DNA of 64,000 nucleotides, taken from contig JAWKLX010000034.1 of the NCBI GenBank assembly GCA_041392505.1, forward strand, positions 37,212-101,211. The letters run 5' to 3'. This DNA is from UBA6168 sp041392505. Lineage in GTDB: Bacteria; Bacteroidota; Bacteroidia; Chitinophagales; Saprospiraceae. Of this stretch, positions 34,691 to 43,817 are shown in pieces. Under the pieces are notes generated by a model. It did not search any database. It had not been told where the DNA came from and saw only the letters and a list, made by a program, of their open reading frames with translations. A program made the translations under genes and the position numbers. Position 1 is the stretch's first letter. Each line of letters begins with the position of its first letter.

Positions 34691-35037
34691 TTTTGCCATT
34701 GACATATTTTTTATTCTAATAAATATTTTCAACTTATTGCTTCATCCCTTATATTTGCCACCTGTAAAATAACACAACTTACCCATTGTCATTCCCACAG
34801 AAAGAAAACATTCTAATTCCACATTACCGGGTTTTACTATTTCAAATGAAAATAAGAATCACTGTATTCACACTCATTGTGCGCAAGTTTTTATTTTCAT
34901 TTTAATTTTAATTCTCATTGACAGGATTCATCTGGGTCATGTTTGCAACCAAATGCCTACCTTTGGCGTACAAACCGACCCTCTGTATAGAAATTTTTCT
35001 AATGCATAACTAAGGGAAAAAAAGATAATTACATCTC
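34691..35037. other. Intergenic leader region before the NtrC-like gene
   Basis: No gene is supported in these 347 bases. TATATTTG at 34750-34757 fits the Bacteroidota -7 box TAnnTTTG, but no convincing -33 TTG lies at the usual distance. The rest is A+T-rich with a loose inverted pair near 34857-34918. Confidence 0.35.
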
Positions 35038-36225
35038 ATGGCTAAAGTTTTAATTGTAGACGACGAAACACCAATCAGACGGACACTGAAAGAAATTTTG
35101 GAGTTCGAAAAATTCAAAGTCGAGGAGGCTTGTGATGGCATAGAATGTTTGGTGCAATTGAAGAAGACGCAATACGACGTCATTCTCATGGACATCAAAA
35201 TGCCGAAAATGGACGGCATGGAGGCGCTCGAACGCATCCAAACCCTCGCTCCAGACACTCCAGTAGTAATGATCTCTGGGCACGCCAATATTGACACTGC
35301 GGTTGAAGCAGTCAAAAAAGGCGCCTTCGATTTTATTTCCAAACCACCAGATTTGAACCGCTTGCTCATTACTGTTCGAAATGCAATGGACAAGTCGAGC
35401 CTCATCACTGAAACCAAGGTGTTGAAGAAAAAGGTCTCCCACTACAAAACGCAGGAAATGATCGGTGAGTCGGAACCGATGCTCAAGATCAAAGAGACCA
35501 TCGATAAAATTGCCCCAACGGAAGCAAGGGTTTTGATCACAGGCCAGAACGGGACCGGCAAGGAACTGGTCGCCCGCTGGATTCACGAAAAAAGCCACCG
35601 CAACAAAGGCCCTATCGTGGAAGTGAACTGTGCTGCCATTCCCTCCGAGCTGATTGAAAGTGAGCTTTTTGGCCATGAGAAAGGCTCCTTCACCTCTGCC
35701 CACAAGCAACGGATCGGAAAATTTGAGCAAGCCAATGGAGGCACCATTTTTCTTGATGAAATCGGGGACATGAGCCTTGATGCCCAAGCTAAGGTATTGC
35801 GTGCCCTACAAGAAAGCAAAATCACCAGGGTCGGTGGCGAAAAAGAAATCAGGGTGGACGTGCGGGTGCTCGCAGCAACCAACAAAGAACTCCGCAAGGA
35901 AATTGAAGCCAAGCGCTTCCGGGAGGATTTGTACCACCGCCTTGCCGTCATCATCATCGAAGTGCCACCGCTCAACAACCGCCGGGAAGACATCCCACAA
36001 TTGGTCGAGCATTTTATCTCACAAATCTGTAATGAGTACGGTATTTCGTCGAAGAAGACGACCAAAGAAGCATTGGTCGCCCTGCAAAACGTCAACTGGA
36101 CAGGAAATATCCGTGAACTGCGCAACGTGGTCGAAAGATTGATTATCCTTAGTGGAAATGAAATTACGGCAGAAGATGTGATCCAATATGTAGGTCCATT
36201 TCAACGGCCCAACAATGGTCAGTAA
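35038..36225 (+). CDS. NtrC-like response regulator (REC plus AAA+), no DNA-binding domain
   Basis: This 395-residue protein has a receiver domain (acceptor D52 in YDVILMDIKMPKMDG) and a sigma-54-interaction AAA+ ATPase. Walker A is GQNGTGKE at 169-176 and Walker B FLDEIGD at 238-244; an R-finger region is also present. The loop that normally reads GAFTGA and contacts sigma-54 reads GSFTSA at 216-221. The protein ends (QYVGPFQRPNNGQ) soon after the AAA+ C-terminal helical part without a Fis-type helix-turn-helix. It could act without site-specific binding or through another partner. It is monocistronic and followed by a strong terminator. Confidence 0.9.
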   Translation: MAKVLIVDDETPIRRTLKEILEFEKFKVEEACDGIECLVQLKKTQYDVILMDIKMPKMDGMEALERIQTLAPDTPVVMISGHANIDTAVEAVKKGAFDFISKPPDLNRLLITVRNAMDKSSLITETKVLKKKVSHYKTQEMIGESEPMLKIKETIDKIAPTEARVLITGQNGTGKELVARWIHEKSHRNKGPIVEVNCAAIPSELIESELFGHEKGSFTSAHKQRIGKFEQANGGTIFLDEIGDMSLDAQAKVLRALQESKITRVGGEKEIRVDVRVLAATNKELRKEIEAKRFREDLYHRLAVIIIEVPPLNNRREDIPQLVEHFISQICNEYGISSKKTTKEALVALQNVNWTGNIRELRNVVERLIILSGNEITAEDVIQYVGPFQRPNNGQ

Positions 36226-36292
36226 AATAAAGAAGAGTTAGTTAGCCAATTGATGACAGGTGATTTACTAACCGGACAAATTTGACCAAAAT

Positions 36293-36322
36293 AAAAGCCC
36301 GCCCCACGTGGGGCGGGCTTTT
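36293..36322. terminator. Intrinsic terminator, perfect 30-nt palindrome
   Basis: AAAAGCCCGCCCCAC pairs exactly with the following GTGGGGCGGGCTTTT. It lies 68 bases past the end of the NtrC-like gene and can work in both directions. Confidence 0.85.
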
Positions 36323-36434
36323 ACATGTCAATATGTTTCTAAAACTACGGCACAGAAACTTAGATTTGCACGTGCTCTAACTCCATTATTTAAAAAATCC
36401 CGAAGCCCTCCTTCGGGAAAAAACACTTTTCAGA

Positions 36435-37175
36435 ATGAATGAGAATCAAAATAACCTACCATCCACCAAATTTGAAAAAAGGGAGTGGCATGCTATAAAA
36501 GCAGAAAACTCTTGGACGATGTTTAAGGTCATTTCCGAATTCGTTGAAGGTTTCGAGCGGCTCAACACCTATGGTCCTTGCGTTTCCATTTTTGGATCGG
36601 CCCGTACCAAAGCGGATAACCCCTATTATAGGCAGGCTACAGAAATTGCCCGGCTTCTGACGGAGGAAGGCTGGGGTATCATTACGGGCGGCGGCCCGGG
36701 TATCATGGAAGCAGGAAACAAAGGCGCAGCCATGAACAACGGTACTTCCATTGGGCTTAATATCCACCTCCCCTTTGAGCAAAACCATAACCCCTTCATT
36801 GATGTGGATAAAAATTTCGAGCACCGTTATTTCTTTGTGCGGAAGGTGATGTTCGTCAAATATGCCCAAGCTTTTGTTATCATGCCCGGGGGGTTCGGAA
36901 CGATGGACGAAATGTTTGAGGTGCTGACCCTCATCCAAACGGATACTATTGATGCTGTGCCCGTCATCATGTTCGGATCAGAATATTGGGGCGGGCTCGT
37001 GGACTGGTTAAAAAATACCATGCTTGGCAAGGAGCGCAACATCAACCCGCAAGACCTCGAACTTTTCCATGTGGTGGATACTCCACAGGAAGTAGTTAAC
37101 ATTATACGCCAGTTCCACCTCGATGGACAACACACCAAGCCTAATTATGATTTGGACAGCGGAAGGGGATATTGA
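36435..37175 (+). CDS. LOG family protein (TIGR00730), cytokinin-riboside-phosphate hydrolase-like
   Basis: This 246-residue Rossmann-like protein has the LOG/TIGR00730 motifs: SIFGSARTK near the start, ITGGGPGIMEAGNKGA, and the nucleotide-binding and catalytic PGGFGTMDE near residue 153. LOG proteins split a ribose-5-phosphate from nucleotide monophosphates, including cytokinin-type ones. The physiological target in bacteria is often unclear. It is cytoplasmic and monocistronic, with a terminator 210 bases downstream. Confidence 0.92.
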   Translation: MNENQNNLPSTKFEKREWHAIKAENSWTMFKVISEFVEGFERLNTYGPCVSIFGSARTKADNPYYRQATEIARLLTEEGWGIITGGGPGIMEAGNKGAAMNNGTSIGLNIHLPFEQNHNPFIDVDKNFEHRYFFVRKVMFVKYAQAFVIMPGGFGTMDEMFEVLTLIQTDTIDAVPVIMFGSEYWGGLVDWLKNTMLGKERNINPQDLELFHVVDTPQEVVNIIRQFHLDGQHTKPNYDLDSGRGY

Positions 37176-37178
37176 AAA

Positions 37179-37231
37179 CAGTGGGCAGTTCTCAGTTCGC
37201 AGTCCACAGTCTGCAGTTGGAGCGCAGTGAA
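37179..37231. repeat. Single arm of a heptamer-word repeat (GGCAGTT type)
   Basis: The words GGCAGTT, CTCAGTT, CGCAGTC and CACAGTC follow the LOG stop codon. They resemble the repeat after phoH at 12842, but no complementary arm follows; the partner arm may have been lost. The rest of 37232-37380 holds no gene. Confidence 0.55.
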
Positions 37232-37384
37232 ATTCCGACACTACTTCGACAGAAGGGTTGGTTTAAAATAAGTAGGCAGTAAGCCAACAGGATACTTCAA
37301 TCAAAATCGGTATTAACTTGAATTTCCGATGAAATCTTCCAACCTGGCTTTTTTCAAATAAACGGAACCAAATCATATTTCCAA

Positions 37385-37428
37385 AAAAAGAAAGGGCGAC
37401 ACCAGAAATGGTGCCGCCCTCTTTTTAT
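37385..37428. terminator. Bidirectional intrinsic terminator with GAAA tetraloop
   Basis: GGGCGACACCA (37394-37404) pairs with TGGTGCCGCCC (37409-37419) around a stable GAAA loop, with A-rich and T-rich flanks. It separates the convergent LOG and 37452-39641 genes. Confidence 0.9.
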
Positions 37429-37451
37429 ATTGATAAAGCTAAAGTAAAATA

Positions 37452-39641
37452 TCAACCTTCTTTTTTAGATGACATCACAATCAAGTGAATCAAATAAGCC
37501 AAAGCAGGACCTGCCAGCAAGCTGCCCGGTACATCCGCATCGGTCATTTCATAACCAAATACTGTGATAGCGACTGCGAAAGTGGCAGCCAAACCGATCA
37601 TCACATAAGCCAATATTTTTCCAAAACTTGTTTTGTCGAATGGTAAGCCATTACTGAAGGAAGCAGAAGCATTGCCCATGCCAGCCAAAGCCACCTGCTG
37701 GCGCATCACGAAGATTACACCAAAAGACAACATGATAATGGCGAAAAGAATCATTCCCCATTGTCCCATAGTTGGTACAGCTTGGAAAGAACAAACAACA
37801 CCGTTACAAGTGTTGCCAATCACCAATGGTGCCGCCAATGGGTTTGTAGTCCTGTTGAAGTTCGCATTGAAACCAACATTGCTGGCATGCAAGCCATCCA
37901 AACGGTAAAGACCAGGAGACACTTCTGTCAGGGCAGTACCTGCTGGAATCGGAATCAAACCATTGTCAAATAATTGACCTGAGTTGTAGCTAACCAATTG
38001 CCAAGTCTCGCCGGGGTTAGAAACCACTGTAACAAAATCATGGAAATAATTAACCACTTGGGTTGCAGGGTCTTCGATATTCTCAGGATCATTACAATCG
38101 CAAGGATCAGAGATATTTGGCAAACCGTTTCCGCTGCTATCAACGATGCTGATTTTAGGTGTTACCAAAGTAGTGAAGCTAAATGGGCCATCCCAGTCGC
38201 TTTGTAAAACACCACAATCATTTTGAACATAGACACTGTATGATGTTTTTTCAGTCAATCCAGTGAAAGTGTAAGGGCTGGTCACGCCGCTGAAAACAGT
38301 ACCGGTGCCTTGAGCTGCACCGCCAGCTGTCAATTCTACATTGGTAGCGTTGCCACCTGAGTTAAAATTAACTACGGCCGTCACATCCATAACATCTGAA
38401 ATACTGACCATTGTTGGAGGGTCACACGGATCCAAAGTTGTGAATGAGAAAGGACCTTCCCAAGCGCTTGAAACGCCATTTACACAATCCTTCATCACAT
38501 ATACATCATAACCAGTACTTGGCGTAAGGCCAGTAAAAGTATATGGGCTGGTTACACCTGGCGTAATGGTTCCAGTACCTTGTCCAGCGCCAGCAGCAGT
38601 TATCTCTACATTGATGGTTTCTCCACCAGCATCGAAATTGACATTGGCAGATACATCCAGAACATTGTCAACGGAAATACCTGTCGGAGCTGGGCAGATC
38701 GGGTTAGGGTCCCAAGCACAGATGTTGAACGGCCCAGTGGCATTGTTACCATATTCAAATACACGTGCATAGAGGACAGTGCCTGGAGTTTGTCCAGTCA
38801 AGGCAATGAATGGGAAGAAACCCGGTCCATCATCATCATCGCATTCTACTTGTGTCAATGCACCACAAGCACCACTATACACAGACATCCCCCAATCAGT
38901 AGGTCCACCTGCCGTACTTACTTCTATACTAACTTCTCCACTAGCCGGAACGGTAAATGAGTACCAGTTGTCCATACCTGCACCAAAAGAACTACAAGTT
39001 GGGTTAGGCAACTCACCGGATGCAGTAGCACTTACGTTTGTACCCAGAGTTTGAGTAGTGCAGCTATTAGGCTGAACTTGCAAAACTTCAGCACTTGTAC
39101 AAAGGTCGTTTGCTGGTGGTGGTGGTGGTGGTGGTGGTTCCCAAGCACAGATCACAAACGGACCAAAGGCATTGTTGCCATATTCAAAAACCCTTGCATA
39201 AAGGGTTTGACCTGGAGCCTGGCCAGTCAGCGCAACAAATGGGAAGGCACCTGGGCCATCGTCATCATCGCACTCTACTAATGCCAAAGCACCACAAGCA
39301 CCACTGTAAATTTGCATGACAAAGTCAGTAGGACCACCTGTTGCTGAGTTCATTTCCACAGAAACATTTCCGCTGGCAGGTACTGTAAATTTGTACCATA
39401 CGTCGAAACCGCTTCCAAATGATCCACAAGATGGGTTGGGCAGCTCACCCGATGCCGTTGCAGCAACATTCGTCCCCATGGTTTGAACGCTACAACTGTT
39501 GGCCTGAACAGGCAAGGTTTCAGCATTGGCGCAAAGATCATTGGGTGGCTGGGCAAAAACTGTACTCCCCATGCAGAAGAACAGCAATGCAAAAAAGCTC
39601 CGATGTAAGAACTTTAAATTAAAAGGTAATTTGCATTTCAT
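37452..39641 (-). CDS. Surface protein with duplicated PPC-like and fibronectin-type domains and IPTL-like anchor
   Basis: This 729-residue protein has a signal peptide (ALLFFCMGSTVFAQ). Two near-identical PPC-like beta domains follow at about residues 32-165 and 178-312 (NDLCANAETLPVQANSC versus NDLCTSAEVLQVQPNSC), joined by a run of eight prolines. Two fibronectin-III-like domains come next (about 315-405 and 407-492), each ending in GPFSFTTL. The segment VPTMGQWGMILFAIIMLSFG is an IPTL-CTERM-like sorting signal, but the chain continues with two more membrane helices (ILAYVMIGLAATFAVAITVF). It is likely a cell-surface adhesin or structural protein. Substrate and partner are unknown. Confidence 0.82.
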   Translation of the reverse strand: MKCKLPFNLKFLHRSFFALLFFCMGSTVFAQPPNDLCANAETLPVQANSCSVQTMGTNVAATASGELPNPSCGSFGSGFDVWYKFTVPASGNVSVEMNSATGGPTDFVMQIYSGACGALALVECDDDDGPGAFPFVALTGQAPGQTLYARVFEYGNNAFGPFVICAWEPPPPPPPPANDLCTSAEVLQVQPNSCTTQTLGTNVSATASGELPNPTCSSFGAGMDNWYSFTVPASGEVSIEVSTAGGPTDWGMSVYSGACGALTQVECDDDDGPGFFPFIALTGQTPGTVLYARVFEYGNNATGPFNICAWDPNPICPAPTGISVDNVLDVSANVNFDAGGETINVEITAAGAGQGTGTITPGVTSPYTFTGLTPSTGYDVYVMKDCVNGVSSAWEGPFSFTTLDPCDPPTMVSISDVMDVTAVVNFNSGGNATNVELTAGGAAQGTGTVFSGVTSPYTFTGLTEKTSYSVYVQNDCGVLQSDWDGPFSFTTLVTPKISIVDSSGNGLPNISDPCDCNDPENIEDPATQVVNYFHDFVTVVSNPGETWQLVSYNSGQLFDNGLIPIPAGTALTEVSPGLYRLDGLHASNVGFNANFNRTTNPLAAPLVIGNTCNGVVCSFQAVPTMGQWGMILFAIIMLSFGVIFVMRQQVALAGMGNASASFSNGLPFDKTSFGKILAYVMIGLAATFAVAITVFGYEMTDADVPGSLLAGPALAYLIHLIVMSSKKEG

Positions 39642-39716
39642 GAGATAATATTTATTGAAGTTTAAAATTGGTCAGGCTGGGCAGTCCCACAAACCCTAAC
39701 CATGATACCGAACTGG

Positions 39717-40118
39717 TTACTGCTGTAAGAGTGTATCCAGTTCTCCCTTAATGGTATTTATTTTATTGGTTTGCTGTGGAAAATCCTGAGCAGTACTTGA
39801 TTGAGCTGAATTCAGGACATTCTCATAGACCTGGGTTAGCTTAGCACTGATCTCAGCGCTCCATACAAAATCATCATTTTCGATCCCGTTCAGGACGGAT
39901 TTCATGAACCGCATATTGATAGAGTGGTCGAGTTGGGTGATGGTTCCCTGAGCAACTTGCTGGTCTAGCTGGTTCACTCTGGTTAGCAGCCGTTGTTTAG
40001 CGACACTACTAGAAACATACTCCTGTGCCTGTAAGCCATTTATGGAAAAAAAACCGAAGGCGAGTAAAAAAGCAAACAACCATTTGAATGGCTTTTGCGT
40101 GGTAGGTGAAAATTTCAT
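39717..40118 (-). CDS. Secreted small helical protein of unknown function
   Basis: This 133-residue protein begins with a long basic n-region and a signal peptide (FAFLLAFGFFSINGLQAQ). The mature part (about 100 residues) is predicted helical, with AKQRLLTRVNQLDQQVAQG and NKINTIKGELDTLLQQ. No known family is recognised. It lies 75 bases upstream of the surface-protein gene on the same strand and could be cotranscribed with it, suggesting an envelope-linked role. Confidence 0.7.
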   Translation of the reverse strand: MKFSPTTQKPFKWLFAFLLAFGFFSINGLQAQEYVSSSVAKQRLLTRVNQLDQQVAQGTITQLDHSINMRFMKSVLNGIENDDFVWSAEISAKLTQVYENVLNSAQSSTAQDFPQQTNKINTIKGELDTLLQQ

Positions 40119-40963
40119 GAGAATTACGATTTGTTAATGATAAATGTTTTGGCCATGTTAAAAACCGGTCATTGATTTCTACTCATGCTCCAATCAGCAT
40201 TTTTATTCTTTAATCAATTCACCCACCCACCGTCTTGTTGGGAGAAGGCGGCCTTCTGAAAAGGCTTTTGATTCTCTTTGCAGCTGTTCTTTTTTCAAGC
40301 AAAAAACACTACCTAACAACACATGAAAGGTTAATGAAACCCATAAACCATTGGTTGAAAGGCACTTGCTCAAAAAAAAGCCAAATGATTCAATGTCACT
40401 TTTAGTAAATCGGTAGGGAAAAGCACAGGCTGGAGTTAGCTAAAATGTTGTTCCAATGCCTGCTTGAAATGTTGATAATCTATTAGGGTAAGCCAATGTC
40501 GGAGAGCCATGTTTCAATAGAAAGCCCAAATGTAAAAAATATTTGGTTAACTATATCGATTCGAAGTTGTTTTTTGTTGCTTGGAAATTACTGAGAACCA
40601 GTTACTTGGAAATACGAATGTAAATATTTTGACTTTTTCTATATGCAATAAACCTTCCAATTTTTATCGCCGCCTTTTGCCCATAAAAAATAAGGTACTG
40701 AAACAGATCAGCGTATTGAAAGAAAGAGTACTTGCTGGTCTCAGTTGCCTGCCCCTCCCTATTTTGACGTCTGTGACGTCCTCCCGACACCCCACAAAAC
40801 AATAACCTCCCAAGTCGTAGACTTTTAAACAACGCGTTGCGGTTTGGAAACTGCAACGAGCGCTACCAATATCCTCCTATATTTCCTGTAACGCCCCCCT
40901 TGCAACCTCCGTCTGATTTCCATTTCTTTACCCATTACCAACTTTATCTAAATCCGACCTACC
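40119..40963. other. Long intergenic region, no gene supported
   Basis: This 845-base gap lies between the divergent small secreted gene and the FtsX-type permease gene. Short ORFs here (for example 40581-40805) lack any family feature. The string CTGTAACGCCCCCC at 40886-40899 recurs after the permease gene at 43443-43456. No strong hairpin or dispersed element was found. It must contain two promoters. Confidence 0.45.
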
Positions 40964-43363
40964 ATGCTGTTCAACTATTTCAAACTGGCACTTCGCAACA
41001 TTACCCGGCAAAAATTTTACGCCATCATCAACATCCTTGGTCTTGCTATTGGGCTGGCTATCTGCCTGCTCATTTTGCTGTTTGTCAAAGACGAGTTGAG
41101 CTTCGACCAGCACCACTCCAAAGCTGACCGCATCTACCGCATGAACATGGTGTGGGGCAAACAAAATGGAAAGAGAACGGAGTCGCCCATCGGGCCATAC
41201 AAGTTGCAACCAGCGTTCAAGACGGATTTTCCAGAGCTGGAACACGTCGTCCGGTTCAGCCCCAGCAACGGCTCCTTGGTGGCTTATGGGGACAAGCAAT
41301 ACCAGGAGGAGCGCTTATTTTTAGCGGACAAAGACCTCTTTGACATTTTTGATTATGAACTCGTGAGTGGCGATAAAAACACAGCATTGGCCGAACCGTT
41401 TACGATGGTCTTGTCGGAAACAACGGCGAAAAAGTATTTCGGCAACGAAGACCCAATGGGCAAAACTTTGAAAGTGGACGAAGATAATGAAGTCAAAGTC
41501 ACCGGCATTTTTAAGGACATGCCCGAGACGACCCATTTTTCGAGCGATGCTTTTATTTCCATGGAAACGGGTAAATCGGTTTTCAACCAGTTGGTGCTCA
41601 ACAATTGGGGCGAGGGCTGTTGCTACACTTACATCACTTTGCCGGAAGGGCAAACGCCGGAAAGCATCGAAGCACGGATTCCTGAATTTCTCGAAAAAAA
41701 CATGGGCGAAGGATCTTCCGAAGGCGTTGGGATCAAGCTCCAAAAGATGACCGACATTCACCTGCACTCCAACCTGCCGGGTGAAATACAGGCCAATAGC
41801 GACATCCGCTATATTTATATTTCCGTGGCCATTGCCTTGTTTATCATTTTAATTGCCTGCATCAATTATATGAATTTGGCGACTGCCCGCTCCATCAAAA
41901 GAGCAATGGAAATCGGGGTGCGGAAAACGTTGGGCGCTCCCCGAACATCGCTCATGTACCAATTCCTGAGCGAGTCAGTTTTGGTGGCTATTTTCGCCTT
42001 GATCTTAGGATATATGTTAGCGCAAATCAGCCTACCTGCATTCAATGCTTTTATGGAAAAAAAGCTGACGCTAAACCCAGTTTCCAACCCAGATATTTTC
42101 GGTTGGTTTTTGGCCGTGACCTTATTGGTGGGATTTATTGCGGGCAGTTACCCTGCATTTTATTTATCGTCTTTTAGCGCCAAAAAGGTTTTTCAGGAAA
42201 ATTTCCGGCAAGGCAGCAGCGGCGTTTTGAGAAAGGTATTGGTCGTTTTTCAGTTCGCTATTTCCATCGTATTGATTTTGGCTACGGTAGTCGTTTACAA
42301 CCAATGGACATATTTGCAGAATAAAGACCTCGGCATCAATCGGGAAAATTTAATCATGATGCCTATCCCCGACCTCGACCAATACCAATCCCTAAAAAAT
42401 CAATTATTGCAAAACCCGGATATTTTGTCGGTCGGTGCTTCCAATAAAAGATTGACCAGCCGCCTGAGCAGCAACCTCGGGTTTAAAGCGGAACAATTTG
42501 AGCCCGATCCAAAAGGAGGGAACAGCATCAAAATAGTGACCGTTGACCATGATTTTTTAAATACCCTGCAAGTCGATTTTGCCGAAGGCCGGGATTTTTC
42601 CAAAAAGATTGGTACGGATGATACGCTCGCATTTGTATTAAATAAAGCGGCGGTTGAAAAAATAGGTTGGGAGGAACCGCTCGGCAAATGGTTTGAAACC
42701 AATGAGTTTTACCAAGGCACTTGGCGGCCCCGCCGGGGCAATATCATTGGGGTGATCAATGACTACAACCATGAGTCATTGTACGAGGACATTGCGCCCG
42801 TTTGCTACTACGTTTCCAACTCTTGGCTCAATGGGATGACCCTACGCCTGAGCGGACAAAACATGGCCGCCACCCTGGCTTACATCAAAGACCAATGGGT
42901 ACAATTCGGTACGGAAGAATTGTACACTTATAATTTCATGGACGACCGTATTGCGGAGATGTACCGCACCGAAGAGCGCTTTTTTACGCTATTCACCTTC
43001 TTTACCATTTTGGCTATTTTCATCGCCGGATTGGGAATTTTGGGTTTATCAGCATTTATGGCGGAACAACGCACCAAAGAAATCGGCGTGCGGAAAGTCA
43101 TGGGCGCTACCACGGGCGATCTGGTTTATTTACTATCAAAAGAGTTTTCCAAATTGGTGGTGGTCGGGTTTATTATCGCTGCACCGGTCGGTTATATATT
43201 GCTAAATAATTGGTTGCAAGATTTCACTTACCGGGTGAATATGGGCTGGGCACCGTTCGTCATTGCGGGGGTCTTAGCCATGATTGTGGCGTGGGTGACT
43301 TCGGGCTTCCAGTCGCTGAAAGCGGCTTTGGCCAATCCGGTGGAGGCGTTGAAAAATGAGTAA
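40964..43363 (+). CDS. ABC transporter permease of the FtsX/MacB type
   Basis: This 799-residue membrane protein has the doubled layout of Bacteroidota FtsX-like permeases. The N-terminal helix (NILGLAIGLAICLLILLFV) is followed by a periplasmic MacB_PCD-like domain (residues about 50-275). Three helices follow (IYISVAIALFIILIACINYM, then AIFALILGYMLAQ, then FLAVTLLVGFIAGSYPAFY), and then a second helix-domain-helix unit ending near LANPVEALKNE. The motif ATARSIKRAMEIGVRKTLGA and its repeat RTKEIGVRKVMGATT are typical. It would move lipid, peptide or signal substrates with an ATPase encoded elsewhere. No ATPase gene is adjacent, so it is an orphan permease. Confidence 0.93.
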   Translation: MLFNYFKLALRNITRQKFYAIINILGLAIGLAICLLILLFVKDELSFDQHHSKADRIYRMNMVWGKQNGKRTESPIGPYKLQPAFKTDFPELEHVVRFSPSNGSLVAYGDKQYQEERLFLADKDLFDIFDYELVSGDKNTALAEPFTMVLSETTAKKYFGNEDPMGKTLKVDEDNEVKVTGIFKDMPETTHFSSDAFISMETGKSVFNQLVLNNWGEGCCYTYITLPEGQTPESIEARIPEFLEKNMGEGSSEGVGIKLQKMTDIHLHSNLPGEIQANSDIRYIYISVAIALFIILIACINYMNLATARSIKRAMEIGVRKTLGAPRTSLMYQFLSESVLVAIFALILGYMLAQISLPAFNAFMEKKLTLNPVSNPDIFGWFLAVTLLVGFIAGSYPAFYLSSFSAKKVFQENFRQGSSGVLRKVLVVFQFAISIVLILATVVVYNQWTYLQNKDLGINRENLIMMPIPDLDQYQSLKNQLLQNPDILSVGASNKRLTSRLSSNLGFKAEQFEPDPKGGNSIKIVTVDHDFLNTLQVDFAEGRDFSKKIGTDDTLAFVLNKAAVEKIGWEEPLGKWFETNEFYQGTWRPRRGNIIGVINDYNHESLYEDIAPVCYYVSNSWLNGMTLRLSGQNMAATLAYIKDQWVQFGTEELYTYNFMDDRIAEMYRTEERFFTLFTFFTILAIFIAGLGILGLSAFMAEQRTKEIGVRKVMGATTGDLVYLLSKEFSKLVVVGFIIAAPVGYILLNNWLQDFTYRVNMGWAPFVIAGVLAMIVAWVTSGFQSLKAALANPVEALKNE

Positions 43364-43469
43364 ATGGGTTGGGACAAAGACTTTCCAAGTTTTAGAAACT
43401 TGGAAAGTCTAAACTTCTGATTCGTTTAAATAAATACCGAGTCTGTAACGCCCCCCGCACCCACTACAC

Positions 43470-43557
43470 TCATTTCCCAAATAATCCCTTATCACCGGGC
43501 AGATCCCCGTCACCTCTTCCCATGTCTGGGTCTGTTTGTATTGGCCTGCCGACAATA
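43470..43557 (-). pseudogene. Remnant of the 3' end of a paralogue of the 45398-47779 gene
   Basis: Read on the minus strand, 43472-43550 encodes QYKQTQTWEEVTGICPVIRDYLG, which matches the C-terminus of the gene at 45398-47779 (QYKQTETWDEITGMCPVIKDYFGK). The match breaks off near 43550, and one base is missing just before the stop, so the frame runs on. The rest of the gene is absent. It is therefore a short decayed remnant of a second copy, about 2 kb from the intact one. The surrounding 43364-43817 gap otherwise holds no gene. Confidence 0.8.
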
Positions 43558-43805
43558 TCCTCTGCGTTGCTGCACTCCGGCTGCACGACCATTTATTTAC
43601 ACCTAAACATGAAAGCGTGGTTGCCTATTAGTTAGCTGGACAAAATCAATCCTTTGGTTGACCTCGGCTCGGCAGCTTCTTCTTGATTTGGAAGTACTTA
43701 TCGAAAAAATAGGCTATTTCAGTCTTGGAGTAGGTAGTTGGTGGACTTTAACGTCGAGCAGGTTTTGGGCCCCCGACGCCGGCAAAAAAAAAATCATCCG
43801 CTGAC

Positions 43806-43813
43806 TATCTTTG
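43806..43813 (+). promoter_or_regulatory. -7 box-like TATCTTTG directly before the AraC gene
   Basis: TATCTTTG matches TAnnTTTG and ends 5 bases before the ATG at 43818, so transcription would begin at or near the start codon and give a leaderless message. No clear -33 TTG is seen, so confidence is low. Confidence 0.35.
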
Positions 43814-43817
43814 CCCC

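Noticed and set aside
39111..39138. GGT trinucleotide run taken as a possible phase-variable tract
   Set aside because: It encodes the proline linker in frame, so length changes would not shift the frame.
40581..40805. Plus-strand ORF in the long gap before the permease
   Set aside because: It has no family feature and lies in A+T-rich intergenic sequence.
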